A DNA stretch of 64,000 nt from Cellulomonas marina (GCF_900111925.1 NZ_FOKA01000001.1:62001-126000); one strand, 5' to 3'. Positions 9,537 to 18,161 are shown, counted from the stretch's first letter. The notes: generated by a model not told the origin, from the letters alone. Numbers and translations: made by a program.

Positions 9537-10282
9537 GGCGCCACCAGGTCCGCGGGTGCGGCGGTCTGCCCGGGCGGCGCCGGCCGCGCGGCGCGGACCC
9601 GCTCGTCGAGCGTCCGCAGGGCCGCGGTGTCGTCCGGCCCCGCGGGGACGCGGCCGTAGACGACGGCGTCGAAGGTGCCGCTGCCCGCCAGCAGGTCGGC
9701 CGCGAGGGCGGGCAGGCGGCGGCCGGCGGTGCGGGCGGCGTCGGCGGCGGTCCGGCCGGGCACCTCGTCGAGCACGGTGCGCTCCTCGAGGCCGCGCACG
9801 ACGGCGCGGAACCGCTCGGCCACGGCCAGGGCGTGGTCGCCCGCCCGCTCGGCGGCGTCGGCGGCGGCGCGCAGGGCCGCGGCGTCGCGGCGGTCGTCGG
9901 CCGCGCGCAGGCCGCGGGGCAGTGCGGTGCGCCGGGACCGGCGGACGGGCCCGGCCACCCACAGCACGACGGCGGCGAGCAGCACCGCCGCGGCGATCGT
10001 CAGCGCCAGCGCCCACCCCGAGGGCAGCCCCACGACCCGCAGCCCCTCGAGCTGCCCCTGCAGCCACTCGAGCAGGACGGCCAGCAGCGAGCGCTGCTGG
10101 TCGTAGTCCGGCCGGCTCAGCTCCTCGAGGAGCCACCGGCGGGCGGTGGGCGCGTCGGGGTCGACCGGGACAGCGCGCACGACGCCGGGCAGGACGCCGG
10201 GCAGGACGCCGGGCAGGACGCCGGGCAGCGCGCCGGGCAGGACGCCGGGCAGGACGCCGGGCAGGACGGTCAGGACGCTCAC
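9533..10282 (-). CDS. DUF4129 domain-containing membrane protein with LPGV-repeat N-terminus
   Basis: This 249-residue protein has a single strong TM segment (about 85-107) and the DUF4129 domain in its C-terminal half (AERFRAVVRGLEERTVLDEVPG ... AADAARTAGRRLPAL). DUF4129 is related to transglutaminase-like modules and accompanies DUF58/MoxR genes. The N-terminus is odd: seven Leu-Pro-Gly-Val/Ala units encoded by 12-bp repeats form what would otherwise be a signal or anchor region. GTG 10282 lies 7 nt after the upstream stop. Confidence 0.85.
   Translation of the reverse strand: MSVLTVLPGVLPGVLPGALPGVLPGVLPGVLPGVVRAVPVDPDAPTARRWLLEELSRPDYDQQRSLLAVLLEWLQGQLEGLRVVGLPSGWALALTIAAAVLLAAVVLWVAGPVRRSRRTALPRGLRAADDRRDAAALRAAADAAERAGDHALAVAERFRAVVRGLEERTVLDEVPGRTAADAARTAGRRLPALAADLLAGSGTFDAVVYGRVPAGPDDTAALRTLDERVRAARPAPPGQTAAPADLVAP
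10181..10264 (-). repeat. 12-bp tandem repeat (7 units) in the DUF4129 gene
   Basis: Seven units of GACGCCGGGCAG (plus-strand reading, one with CG in place of GA) encode Leu-Pro-Gly-Val repeats. Six units are identical, which suggests recent expansion or ongoing homogenisation. Confidence 0.92.
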
Positions 10283-10289
10283 GCCGGCG

Positions 10290-11522
10290 TCACGCGCCGC
10301 CCGCCGCCGCCCGCGCGAGCTCGATGTCGAGCCCCTCGCGCCGCATGCGTACGTCGACGTAGAGGAGCGCCACGACCGCGGCGAGGTACGTGGCCGCGAG
10401 CGTCGTCGCCACGACGGTGAACACCGACGTGATCGCCAGGTACGTGCCCGAGCCGAGGCCCGCGCCCAGCACCGCGGCCAGCACGCCCGCGGGCGTGAGG
10501 ACGATCTGCGCGACGATGCCGACGAGCAGCGAGACGAGCAGGTAGGTGCCGAGCAGGCGCCAGAAGCTGCCGCGGGACAGGCGCCAGCCCCGGGCCACGC
10601 TCGGCCAGAACCGACCCCCCTCGAGGACGAGCGCCGGCGGCACGAGGAGCACCCGCACCGTGACCCAGACGGACACGACGAGCAGGGCGAGGGCCCCGAC
10701 GAGGCCGAGGGCCACCGCACCGCCCTCGGAGACCTGCGCCAGCGCGACGACACCCGCCACCCAGCCGCCGACCACGAGGACGAGGGCGGCGCCCTGCACG
10801 AGCGTGAACAGCAGGACCCACCACGCCCGCGGCTGGCGCAGCGCCTCCCGCAGCTCGATGCGCTGGCCCAGCACGGACCGGCTGACCGAGACGATGACGA
10901 GCCCGGTGAGGACGGGCGTGGCGATGCCCACGACGACGCTCTGCACGAGGCTGCCGAGGACCGGTCCGAACTGGTCGGTGGGCAGCGCCGTCGGGTCGGC
11001 CTCGACCGTCAGGTCCCCCAGCGCCCCGACGAGGAAGGGCGCGAGGTACCACTGCAGCACGGCGCCGATGAGGACCGCGACGGTGACGACGAGGCCCGCC
11101 AGCCCGAACATGACCTTCGGGTTGGCGCGGACCGCGCGGAAGGCGCCGTCGAGGACCTCTCCCAGGCTCAGCGGCCGCAGCGGCACGATCCCGGGCTGCA
11201 GGGGCGGCGGCTGCCACGCGCCCGCGCCCCACGGCTGCGTCCCCGCGGGGGCCGGTCCGTAGCCGGGCGGCTGGGGCCCGTAGCCCGGGGGCTGGGGGCC
11301 GTGGCCGGAGGGCTGCGGCCCGTACCCGGGGGGCTGCGGCCCGTATCCCGGGGGCTGCGGCCCGTACCCGGCGGGTCCCGGCGCGGACGGCGGGACGGGC
11401 GGGACCGGCGGGACGGCGGGGGCGCCCGGCGGCGGCGCCCCGGGTCCCCCGTCGCCGCCCGCGCCCGACGTCCCGGGGCTCGTCCAGCGGGGCGGGGGTG
11501 CGTCCTGGGGCGGCGTGCTCAT
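10290..11522 (-). CDS. Glycerophosphoryl diester phosphodiesterase membrane-domain protein
   Basis: This 410-residue integral membrane protein opens with about 95 residues of Pro/Gly-rich sequence, including about six GYGPQPP heptapeptides. It then shows RPLSLGEVLDGAFRAVRANP (about 115-134), the usual entry to the GDPD membrane (DUF7847-like) domain, and six or so TM segments. It lacks the catalytic GDPD domain, so it is a membrane component rather than a phosphodiesterase. It is the first gene of the five-gene minus-strand operon ending in DUF58, and is divergent from mtrA. Confidence 0.85.
   Translation of the reverse strand: MSTPPQDAPPPRWTSPGTSGAGGDGGPGAPPPGAPAVPPVPPVPPSAPGPAGYGPQPPGYGPQPPGYGPQPSGHGPQPPGYGPQPPGYGPAPAGTQPWGAGAWQPPPLQPGIVPLRPLSLGEVLDGAFRAVRANPKVMFGLAGLVVTVAVLIGAVLQWYLAPFLVGALGDLTVEADPTALPTDQFGPVLGSLVQSVVVGIATPVLTGLVIVSVSRSVLGQRIELREALRQPRAWWVLLFTLVQGAALVLVVGGWVAGVVALAQVSEGGAVALGLVGALALLVVSVWVTVRVLLVPPALVLEGGRFWPSVARGWRLSRGSFWRLLGTYLLVSLLVGIVAQIVLTPAGVLAAVLGAGLGSGTYLAITSVFTVVATTLAATYLAAVVALLYVDVRMRREGLDIELARAAAGGA
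11262..11375 (-). repeat. About 21-bp repeats encoding GYGPQPP
   Basis: Roughly six imperfect 21-bp units encode GYGPQPP/GHGPQPP in the Pro-rich cytoplasmic tail of the membrane protein. Boundaries are approximate. Confidence 0.75.
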
Positions 11523-11630
11523 GCGCCTCGCTCTTCCGGTCCTGGGGGTCCGCGGCCCGGCCGGCCGTCCCCGTCGTCGTGCGGTGGCGGCCATCGTGCC
11601 ACGGACGGCCCGTCGACCGGCCCGGACCTG

Positions 11631-11648
11631 CACAGGGACCAGCCTGTG
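11631..11648. promoter_or_regulatory. Inverted repeat CACAGG-N6-CCTGTG between divergent operons
   Basis: A perfect 6-bp dyad with a 6-bp spacer lies in the 238-bp gap between mtrA and the divergent membrane-protein operon. The right half continues as CCTGTGGACG, a string also found before cpaB and cpaF. It is a candidate operator, and the binding protein is unknown. Confidence 0.35.
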
Positions 11649-11760
11649 GACGGGTCGCCGTGCAGGGACGAGACCCGTGCGCCCGTCCCAGCGCCGGTCG
11701 CGTCCCCCGTTCGGGCGCCTCGCGCGCGGTGCGGCCGTCCGCACGGGAGCCGGTGCGATG

Positions 11761-12453
11761 ATGACGCCCATGAGAGGTCGTGTGCTGGTGGTCGACGACG
11801 ACACCGCGCTCGCGGAGATGATCGGGATCGTCCTGCGGTCGGAGGGGTTCGACGCGGTGTTCTGCGAGGACGGCGACGAGGCGTTGGCGGTGTTCCGCAG
11901 CACCCAGCCGGACCTCGTGCTGCTCGACCTCATGCTGCCGGGCAAGGACGGCACGGAGGTCTGCCGGCTCATCCGCGCGGAGTCCGGTGTGCCGATCGTC
12001 ATGCTGACGGCCAAGGCGGACACCGTCGACGTGGTCCTGGGGCTGGAGTCGGGCGCGGACGACTACATCTCCAAGCCGTTCAAGCCCAAGGAGCTCGTCG
12101 CCCGGGTGCGTGCCCGCCTGCGCCGCACGGACGAGCCGGCGCCGGAGCACCTGACGATCGGCGACGTCACGATCGACGTGCCCGGGCACCGCGTCGTGCG
12201 GGCGGGCGCGCCGGTGGCGCTGACCCCGCTGGAGTTCGACCTCCTCGTCGCGCTGGCCCGCAAGCCCTGGCAGGTCTTCACCCGGGAGGTGCTGCTCGAG
12301 AAGGTGTGGGGCTACCGGCACGCGGCGGACACGCGCCTCGTGAACGTCCACGTCCAGCGCCTGCGCAGCAAGATCGAGGTCGACCCGGACAAGCCCGAGA
12401 TCGTCGTGACCGTGCGGGGGGTCGGCTACAAGGCGGGCGCGGGCGCGGCGTGA
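11761..12453 (+). CDS. mtrA: Response regulator MtrA
   Basis: This 230-residue OmpR-type regulator has a receiver domain (VLVVDDDTALAEM, phospho-acceptor Asp56 in LLDLMLPGKDG, Lys in ISKPFKPKELVARV) and a winged-helix output domain (LTPLEFDLLVALARKP, DTRLVNVHVQRLRSKIE, VTVRGVGYKAG). Its sequence is very close to known MtrA. MtrA controls cell-division and wall-remodelling genes in actinobacteria. ATG codons occur at 11758, 11761 and 11770; I chose 11761 because it places the acceptor at residue 56, as in M. tuberculosis. GGGAG at 11745-11749 serves any of the first two. The mtrB GTG overlaps its stop. Confidence 0.96.
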   Translation: MTPMRGRVLVVDDDTALAEMIGIVLRSEGFDAVFCEDGDEALAVFRSTQPDLVLLDLMLPGKDGTEVCRLIRAESGVPIVMLTAKADTVDVVLGLESGADDYISKPFKPKELVARVRARLRRTDEPAPEHLTIGDVTIDVPGHRVVRAGAPVALTPLEFDLLVALARKPWQVFTREVLLEKVWGYRHAADTRLVNVHVQRLRSKIEVDPDKPEIVVTVRGVGYKAGAGAA

Positions 12454-14246
12454 GCCCGGCCCGGGCGCCGGGAGCCGCGCCGCGACCGGGGACCCCTCCA
12501 CGGCAGGGCCGGCACCCCCGGCGGCGGCCGGGGGTGGCGCTGCGGCTGCTGCGGCTGCGCACGGGCCGGCGGCTGCAGGCGGCGGCGCGCCGGTGGCGGA
12601 CCTCGCTGCAGGTGCGCGTCATCGCCTCCACGATGGTGATCGGCGTGCTGGTGCTGGCCCTCGTCGCCGCCTACGTCGGCCTGCGGATGCGCGACGGCCT
12701 GTTCGACGCGCGCGTCACGCAGGTCCTCCAGGAGGCCGCCCGCAGCACGCGGCAGGCCCAGGGCACCTTCGACTCCTCGACCGCGACGACGGGTGCGGAC
12801 GTGCAGACGCTGCTCTACGACGTGTCGAGCGCCCAGCGCACGGGCGGTGCCACGCCGCGCGAGGTGTTCCTCCTGCGCGCGCCGGGACAGTCCTCGCCGG
12901 TGCGCGTCGGGGCCGTCGCCTCCGACGCGACCCTCGTCGGCCTCGTCAGCCCCGCCCTGCGCGAGTCCGTCACGGACGGCGCGCAGCACTGGCAGAGCGT
13001 GGCCCTGCCGGTCGCGGGCGGCGGGACGGAGCCGGCCGTCGTCGTCGGGCAGCCGGTCGACGTGCCCGTGGTGGGGCAGTACCAGCTCTTCTTCCTGTAC
13101 AGCCTCCAGGCCGAGCAGGAGCGGCTGGACCTGCTGTGGCGCACCCTCGCGCTGGCGGGCGTGGCCCTGGCGGGGCTGCTCGGGGCGATCACGTGGCTCG
13201 TCACGCGGCAGACCGTGCACCCCGTGCGGCAGGCCGCGGCCGTCGCCGAGCGGCTGGCCGACGGGCACCTCACGGAACGCCTGCCCGTGCGCGGCGAGGA
13301 CGAGATGGCCACGCTCGCACGCGCGTTCAACGAGATGGCGGGCAGCCTGCAGGACCAGATCGCGCGGCTCGAGGAGCTCGGCGCGGTGCAGCGCCGGTTC
13401 GTCTCGGACGTCTCCCACGAGCTGCGCACGCCGCTGACGACCATCCGCATCGCCGGGGAGATGATCCACGAGGCGCGCGAGGGCTTCGACCCGGTGGTCA
13501 AGCGCTCGGCGGAGCTGCTGGCGATGCAGCTCGACCGGTTCGAGGACCTGCTGGCCGACCTGCTCGAGATCAGCCGGTTCGACGCGGGGGCCGCGGTCCT
13601 GGACGCCGACGCCGCCGACGTCCGGGAGGTCGTCGTGCGGGCCGTCGAGCACGCCGCGACCCTGGCCGAACGGCGCGGCTCGTGGCTGTCCGTCGCCCTC
13701 CCCGCGGGCCCGTGCGTCGCGGACATCGACCCGCGCCGGGTGGAGCGCGTGCTGCGGAACCTGCTCGTCAACGCCGTCGAGCACGCGGAGGGCAGCGACG
13801 TCGTCGTCACCGTGGCCGCCGACGACCAGGCCGTGGCGGTCGGCGTGCGCGACCACGGCATCGGCATGACCGCCCAGGAGGCCCAGCACGTGTTCGACCG
13901 GTTCTGGCGGGCCGACCCCGCCCGCGCGCGCACCACGGGCGGCACCGGCCTCGGCCTCGCCATCGCCGTGGAGGACGCGCACCTGCACGGCGGCCGCCTC
14001 GAGGCCTGGGGACGACCCGGACGCGGCGCCCACTTCGTCCTCACCCTGCCGCGGCGGGCCGGCATCCGGCTGGGGCTCTCGCCCCTGCCGCTGGAGCCCG
14101 AGGACGACTCAACCCCCGCGCCGCCCGCGGCCGCACCCGGCAGCGGCGGTCCGGACCCCGCGGCCCTGCCGGCGCTGCTGGCCGACGACGCGCGGGCCGA
14201 CGCGCAGGCCGACGCGCGGGCCGACGCGCGGACGGACGCCCGGTGA
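12450..14246 (+). CDS. mtrB: Sensor histidine kinase MtrB
   Basis: This 598-residue kinase has a long basic cytoplasmic start, TM1 (about 57-79), an extracytoplasmic sensor region, TM2 (about 231-252), HAMP, and a H-box with His about 323 in SDVSHELRTPLT. The N-box is in RNLLVNAVEHA and G-boxes are in DHGIGM and GGTGLGLAIA. It is the cognate kinase of MtrA. Start GTG 12450 overlaps the mtrA stop (GTGA), and its own stop overlaps lpqB in the same way. The last 20 residues are Ala-Asp-Ala-Arg repeats from 12-bp DNA units (14187-14240), an expendable-looking tail. Confidence 0.96.
   Translation: MSPARAPGAAPRPGTPPRQGRHPRRRPGVALRLLRLRTGRRLQAAARRWRTSLQVRVIASTMVIGVLVLALVAAYVGLRMRDGLFDARVTQVLQEAARSTRQAQGTFDSSTATTGADVQTLLYDVSSAQRTGGATPREVFLLRAPGQSSPVRVGAVASDATLVGLVSPALRESVTDGAQHWQSVALPVAGGGTEPAVVVGQPVDVPVVGQYQLFFLYSLQAEQERLDLLWRTLALAGVALAGLLGAITWLVTRQTVHPVRQAAAVAERLADGHLTERLPVRGEDEMATLARAFNEMAGSLQDQIARLEELGAVQRRFVSDVSHELRTPLTTIRIAGEMIHEAREGFDPVVKRSAELLAMQLDRFEDLLADLLEISRFDAGAAVLDADAADVREVVVRAVEHAATLAERRGSWLSVALPAGPCVADIDPRRVERVLRNLLVNAVEHAEGSDVVVTVAADDQAVAVGVRDHGIGMTAQEAQHVFDRFWRADPARARTTGGTGLGLAIAVEDAHLHGGRLEAWGRPGRGAHFVLTLPRRAGIRLGLSPLPLEPEDDSTPAPPAAAPGSGGPDPAALPALLADDARADAQADARADARTDAR
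14187..14240 (+). repeat. 12-bp tandem repeat at the mtrB 3' end
   Basis: About four GACGCGCGGGCC-type units encode Asp-Ala-Arg-Ala repeats at the kinase C-terminus, just before the overlap with lpqB. Confidence 0.85.
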
Positions 14247-15928
14247 GGGCGCCGACGGGTCCCCGCGCGCTGCGCCGGCGCCGCGGCGTGCTCGCGCCCC
14301 TCGTCGCGGCGCTGCTCGTCGTGCTCGCGGGGTGCGTGTCCATCCCGACGAGCGGGCCGGTCACGGAGGGTGCCGTGGCCGTCGACGAGGGCGGCCGCAT
14401 CGACGTGCTGGCGGAGGGGCCGCAGGAGGGGGCGCAGCCGGAGGAGATCGTCCAGGGCTTCCTCCTGGCGGGGGCGGCCGGGTTCGGCGACGACTTCGTC
14501 GTCGCGCGGCAGTTCCTCACGGGCGACGCGCGCGCCGAGTGGTCGCCGCTCGCGGGCGTCGTCGTCGCGGGGTCGGTCGACCTGCAGCGGACCTCGACCT
14601 CGGAGGTGTCCGTCTCCGTCCCCGTGGTGGCGCGCGTCGACGCCGACGGCCGCTACGCCGAGGCTGCGGCCGGGGCGGCCCAGCAGGTGACGTACGGGCT
14701 CGTGCAGGGCGCCTCGGGGGAGTGGCGCATCGCGTCCCTGCCGGACGGCCTCGTGCTGCCCCGGTCCGTGTTCGCGACGCAGTTCCGCAGCGCACCGCTG
14801 TGGTTCCTGTCGCCCGACCGCACCTCCCTCGTCCCCGAGGTCCGCTGGTTCCCCGAGCGCAACCTCGCCACGGCGGTCGTGCAGGCGCTGCTCGCCGGTC
14901 CGTCGCCGTGGCTGCGCGACGCCGTGGCCACGGCGGTACCCGACGGCGCGCGGCTCGTCGGATCGGTGCCGGTGGACGCCGCCGGCGTCGCGCAGGTGAC
15001 CCTCGCACCGCCCGCCGCCGTGCTGGAGGCGGACCGCGGCCTGCTGCTCGCCCAGCTCGAGGCGACGCTCGCGCTGCCCCGGGTCAGCCGCGCGCAGGTC
15101 AGCAGCGGCGACGTCGTGCTCGAGGACCCCGTGGCCCTCGAGAGCGGCGTGGTGACGTCGGGCGCACCGGAGATGCTGCAGGACGGGTCGCTCGTCCGGC
15201 TCGCCGGCGGCGGGCTTGAGCCCGTGGACGAGGTCGGCTCCCTCGCGGGGCTCGGCGCGCGGTCCCCGGCCCGGTCGGAGGACGGGTCGGTGCGGGTGCT
15301 GCTCACGGACGCGGGTCTCGTCCGGGCGCCGTCGCCGGGCGGTGAGCCCGTGGTCCTCGTGCCGGGCGCCGACCTGGCCGCCCCGGGCGTCGACCGGCTG
15401 GGGTGGGCCTGGACGGCCCGCACGGGGGACGGCGGCGGCCTGTGGGCGGCCGGGCCCGACGGTGCCGTCGTCGAGGTGACCGCGGACTGGCTCGACGACC
15501 GGCGCGTGCGGTCCCTGCGCGTGTCCCGCGACGCCACGCGCGTCGCCGTGGTCAGCGAGGGCGTCGACGGCGTGGCCGTGGACGTGGCCGGCGTCGTCCG
15601 CGACGAGGGAGGCGTGCCGCGGACGGCCGGCGAGGCCGTCCGGGTCGGCGCGTCGCTGGTCGACGCGACGTCGGTGGCGTGGGTGGACGCCACGACGCTC
15701 GCCGTCGTCGGCCGCAGCACCGGGGCGCCGGCCCTGCACCTCGTCCCCGTCGCGGGTGCCACCGTCGTGCAGCCGGAGCTGTCGGACCTGGCCGCCGTCG
15801 CCGCCGGGCGGGGGGGGCGCAACCTCCTCGCGGCGACGACCGAGGGCAGCCTGTACCGGCTCGACGGACCGAGCTGGGTGCGCGTGGCGGGCGTGGAGGA
15901 CGTGCGCGACCCGTCCTACCCCGGCTGA
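14243..15928 (+). CDS. lpqB: Lipoprotein LpqB
   Basis: This 561-residue lipoprotein has a signal peptide ending in the lipobox LAGC (Cys about 33) followed by VSIPTSGPV, the conserved mature start of LpqB. A GerMN-like domain (about 150-330) and a C-terminal beta-propeller-like region follow. In mycobacteria LpqB binds the MtrB extracytoplasmic domain and modulates MtrA phosphorylation. The mtrA-mtrB-lpqB operon with 4-bp overlaps supports the same role here. Confidence 0.95.
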   Translation: MRAPTGPRALRRRRGVLAPLVAALLVVLAGCVSIPTSGPVTEGAVAVDEGGRIDVLAEGPQEGAQPEEIVQGFLLAGAAGFGDDFVVARQFLTGDARAEWSPLAGVVVAGSVDLQRTSTSEVSVSVPVVARVDADGRYAEAAAGAAQQVTYGLVQGASGEWRIASLPDGLVLPRSVFATQFRSAPLWFLSPDRTSLVPEVRWFPERNLATAVVQALLAGPSPWLRDAVATAVPDGARLVGSVPVDAAGVAQVTLAPPAAVLEADRGLLLAQLEATLALPRVSRAQVSSGDVVLEDPVALESGVVTSGAPEMLQDGSLVRLAGGGLEPVDEVGSLAGLGARSPARSEDGSVRVLLTDAGLVRAPSPGGEPVVLVPGADLAAPGVDRLGWAWTARTGDGGGLWAAGPDGAVVEVTADWLDDRRVRSLRVSRDATRVAVVSEGVDGVAVDVAGVVRDEGGVPRTAGEAVRVGASLVDATSVAWVDATTLAVVGRSTGAPALHLVPVAGATVVQPELSDLAAVAAGRGGRNLLAATTEGSLYRLDGPSWVRVAGVEDVRDPSYPG

Positions 15929-16025
15929 CCCTCGCGAGCCGTCCCCAGCCCGCGACCTGGTGCGCCCGTCCCGTGAGCGCTGCGTGCTGCCGTCACGGTC
16001 GTCCGGACGGGGCCAGGGTGCCGCC

Positions 16026-16961
16026 ATGGCTGAGGTGGCGGGACCCGCGCGAGGGCTGGCACGAGGAGTGGCAGGGGGGCCGGTGGGAGGGCCGGTGGGA
16101 GGGCCGGTGGGAGGGCTCCCGCGAGCGGTCGTGGTCCGGGTGCTGGCACGGCTGCTGGCGGGGCTGGGGACGGAGCTGCTCGGGCTGCTGCTGCCCGTCG
16201 CCTGCGCCGGGTGCGGGCGGCCCGACGAGCGGTGGTGCGCGTCCTGCCGTGCCGCCTGGTCGCACGGACCGGTGCGGTGCGAGTCCCGGGCGGGTCGCTG
16301 GGACCGGCTGGACGGTGCGAGCGCGCCGGTCTGGGCGCTGGCGGACGCGACGGGTCCCGCGCGGGCGGTCGTCGTGCAGTGGAAGGACCGGGGCCGCACC
16401 GACCTGACACCGCTCCTCGCCGCGCTGCTGCGCGACGCCGCGACGGTGGTCGCACCGGACCTCGTCGCACCGGACCTCGTCGGGCCGGACCTCGTCGGGC
16501 CGGACCTCGTCGGGCCGGCGGGGAAGGGCCGTCAGACCCGGCCGCTCCTCGTCGTGCCGGTGCCGTCGACGGCGGCTGCGCGGCGGCGGCGGGGCGAGCA
16601 CCGGGTCGGGCGCCTGGTGCCGGGGGTGGCGGCCGGGTGCCGCGACGGCGGGACGGCGGCGGTGGCGGCACCGGTGCTCGTCCGACGGGGCGGCCGCGAC
16701 CAGGCGGGGCTGGGGCGTGCGGCGCGGGCCCGCAACCTCGACGACGGCGTGCGCCTCGCCCGCGTGCCCCGGCTGCCGGACCTGCACGAAGCGCGCGTGC
16801 TGCTCGTCGACGACGTGCTCACGACCGGCGCGACGCTCGCGGTCTGCCGGCGGGTGCTCGAGCGGGCGGGGGCCGACGTCGTCGGCGCGCTGGTGCTCGC
16901 CTCGACCCCGCCCCCGGGGTCGGCGCGGGCGGAGACCCCGACCGCGCCGGCGGCGCCCTGA
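16026..16961 (+). CDS. ComF family phosphoribosyltransferase-like protein
   Basis: This 311-residue protein has a four-cysteine zinc finger (CAGCGRPDERWCASCRAAW, about 61-79) followed by the type I phosphoribosyltransferase fold. The PRPP loop RVLLVDDVLTTGATL lies at about 257-271. ComF proteins help natural transformation in some bacteria; here the role is unproven. It carries two short repeats: Gly-Gly-Pro-Val near the N-terminus and Pro-Asp-Leu-Val in the linker between finger and enzyme domain. ATG 16026 follows lpqB after 97 bp. The position between lpqB and hpf matches M. tuberculosis. Confidence 0.9.
   Translation: MAEVAGPARGLARGVAGGPVGGPVGGPVGGLPRAVVVRVLARLLAGLGTELLGLLLPVACAGCGRPDERWCASCRAAWSHGPVRCESRAGRWDRLDGASAPVWALADATGPARAVVVQWKDRGRTDLTPLLAALLRDAATVVAPDLVAPDLVGPDLVGPDLVGPAGKGRQTRPLLVVPVPSTAAARRRRGEHRVGRLVPGVAAGCRDGGTAAVAAPVLVRRGGRDQAGLGRAARARNLDDGVRLARVPRLPDLHEARVLLVDDVLTTGATLAVCRRVLERAGADVVGALVLASTPPPGSARAETPTAPAAP
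16082..16117 (+). repeat. 12-bp tandem repeat near the comF-like gene start
   Basis: Three GGTGGGAGGGCC units (the last ending in T) encode Gly-Gly-Pro-Val repeats close to the N-terminus. Confidence 0.85.
16452..16517 (+). repeat. 15-bp tandem repeat in the comF-like gene
   Basis: Four units of the form GCACCGGACCTCGTC or GGGCCGGACCTCGTC encode Ala/Gly-Pro-Asp-Leu-Val in the interdomain linker. Confidence 0.88.
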
Positions 16962-17083
16962 GGGCCCGGTGCCGGCCCGGTTCGCGCGCGGTCCCGGCGC
17001 CCCGGCCGGCTCGCGGGCCCCTCCGCGCGGTGGCGGTGGCCGGGACCGTGGTCCCTGGTGCCGGGCGGGCCCGCACGGGCGCC

Positions 17084-17102
17084 ACGGGCGGGGGACGCCC
17101 GT
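17084..17102 (+). terminator. Hairpin downstream of the comF-like gene
   Basis: A 7-bp stem (ACGGGCG / CGCCCGT) with a 5-nt loop lies about 120 bp after the stop and ahead of the hpf promoter. It is probably a terminator without a U-tract. Confidence 0.45.
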
Positions 17103-17139
17103 CGGGGTGGCGCGGCGCGCCCAGCCGCCGGACCTGCGG

Positions 17140-17167
17140 TTGACGTGCGGGTGGGGGCGGTTAGCGT
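17140..17167 (+). promoter_or_regulatory. Promoter of hpf
   Basis: TTGACG (17140-17145), a 16-bp spacer, and TAGCGT (17162-17167) form a good vegetative-type promoter. Transcription would start near 17174, giving a leader of about 150 nt. Confidence 0.6.
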
Positions 17168-17323
17168 GGAGGTCAGCCACGACGGCGGCGCAGGTCCGGG
17201 TCCTCCCGGGATCCCGTGCCGGCGGCCGGAGGGAGGTGACGCAGCATCCCTGCCCCTTGCGGGCAGCCCTCGACACCGAACGCGGGCGGGCTCGGTCCCG
17301 CCCCTGCACCTCATGGAGGCACC

Positions 17324-18082
17324 GTGGAGATCGTGGTCGCCGGCCGGCACACCGACGTGCTCCCCAAGTTCCGGGCGCACGCCGAGCAGAAGCTGGCCAA
17401 GGTCGCACAGCTGGCCCCGCGCGCGCAGCGCATCGACGTCATGGTCACGCACGAGGCGAACGCGAAGCCCTCGGGCGTGCGCGAACGCGTCGAGCTCACC
17501 GTCATCGACAAGGGTCCGGTGATCCGCGCCGAGGCGTGCGCGGACGACAGGAACGCGGCCCTCGACCTCGCGCTCGCGCGACTCCTCGAACGGCTGCGCC
17601 GCAGCCACGACCGGCGAAAGGACCACCACGGGCGCGCACCGCTGACGCCCATGGACGTGCGTCCGCCGGAGCCCGTCGAGCCCGCGCCCGAGCCCGCCCC
17701 CGACCGCATGGCGGCCGGCACCACCACGGAGACGACGCTGGGCGACTCGCCCGTCGTCATCCGCGAGAAGGTGCACGAGGCCCAGCCCATGACGGTGGAC
17801 GACGCCATCTACGAGATGGAGCTCGTCGGGCACGACTTCTTCCTCTTCGTCGACGCGGAGACGGCCCAGCCGTCGGTGGCGTACCGCCGCCGCGGGTGGA
17901 CCTACGGGGTCATCAAGCTCGACATGCCCGTCGCGGGGCTGGGGACGCGGCAGGCGGCCACCGGCGGGGACGCCGTCGCCGACGGTCGGGTCGACGTGCC
18001 GGCCGACCTCGACGGGGCCACGCGCGCGGCGCCGCTCCCGCGGCCGGCCGAGCCGGAGCGCGAGGCCGTGCCCGCGCGCTGA
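17324..18082 (+). CDS. hpf: Ribosome hibernation promoting factor, long form
   Basis: This 252-residue protein has an N-terminal HPF/YfiA domain (about 1-105, starting MEIVVAGRHTDVLPKF) that binds the 30S decoding region. An acidic Pro-rich linker with EPAPEPAPD follows, then the C-terminal dimerisation domain (MTVDDAIYEMELVGHDFFLF ... YRRRGWTYGVIKL, about 155-210). The long form makes 100S dimers or stabilises idle ribosomes in Gram-positives. GTG 17324 follows GGAGG with a short spacer. A 16-bp hairpin terminator lies 24 nt after the stop. Confidence 0.95.
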   Translation: MEIVVAGRHTDVLPKFRAHAEQKLAKVAQLAPRAQRIDVMVTHEANAKPSGVRERVELTVIDKGPVIRAEACADDRNAALDLALARLLERLRRSHDRRKDHHGRAPLTPMDVRPPEPVEPAPEPAPDRMAAGTTTETTLGDSPVVIREKVHEAQPMTVDDAIYEMELVGHDFFLFVDAETAQPSVAYRRRGWTYGVIKLDMPVAGLGTRQAATGGDAVADGRVDVPADLDGATRAAPLPRPAEPEREAVPAR

Positions 18083-18105
18083 GCGCCGACCGCACGACCG
18101 GACCT

Positions 18106-18142
18106 GCCGACGGGCACCGGGCGCCGCCCGGTGCCCGTCGGC
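18106..18142 (+). terminator. Strong terminator after hpf
   Basis: A perfect 16-bp stem (18106-18121 with 18127-18142) with the 5-nt loop CGCCG lies 24 nt after the hpf stop. It ends only 20 nt before the -10 box of the next gene. Confidence 0.85.
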
Positions 18143-18161
18143 GCGTGTCGGGGGTCGCGGG

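Larger units (their letters stand above)
16962..17323 (+). other. 362-bp intergenic region before hpf
   Basis: No gene is visible. It holds a terminator-like hairpin at 17084-17102 (ACGGGCG, 5-nt loop, CGCCCGT), a promoter at 17140-17167, and a leader of about 150 nt with two more stem-loops: CTGCCC/GGGCAG at 17250-17266 and GGGCGGG/CCCGCCC at 17284-17303. The second stem ends 12 nt before the hpf ribosome binding site (GGAGG at about 17315). Confidence 0.6.

Noticed and set aside
10146-12449. Plus-strand open frame running from 10146 into mtrB
   Set aside because: Only the part from GTG 12450 encodes MtrB. Upstream it is a low-complexity shadow of the minus-strand operon and of mtrA.
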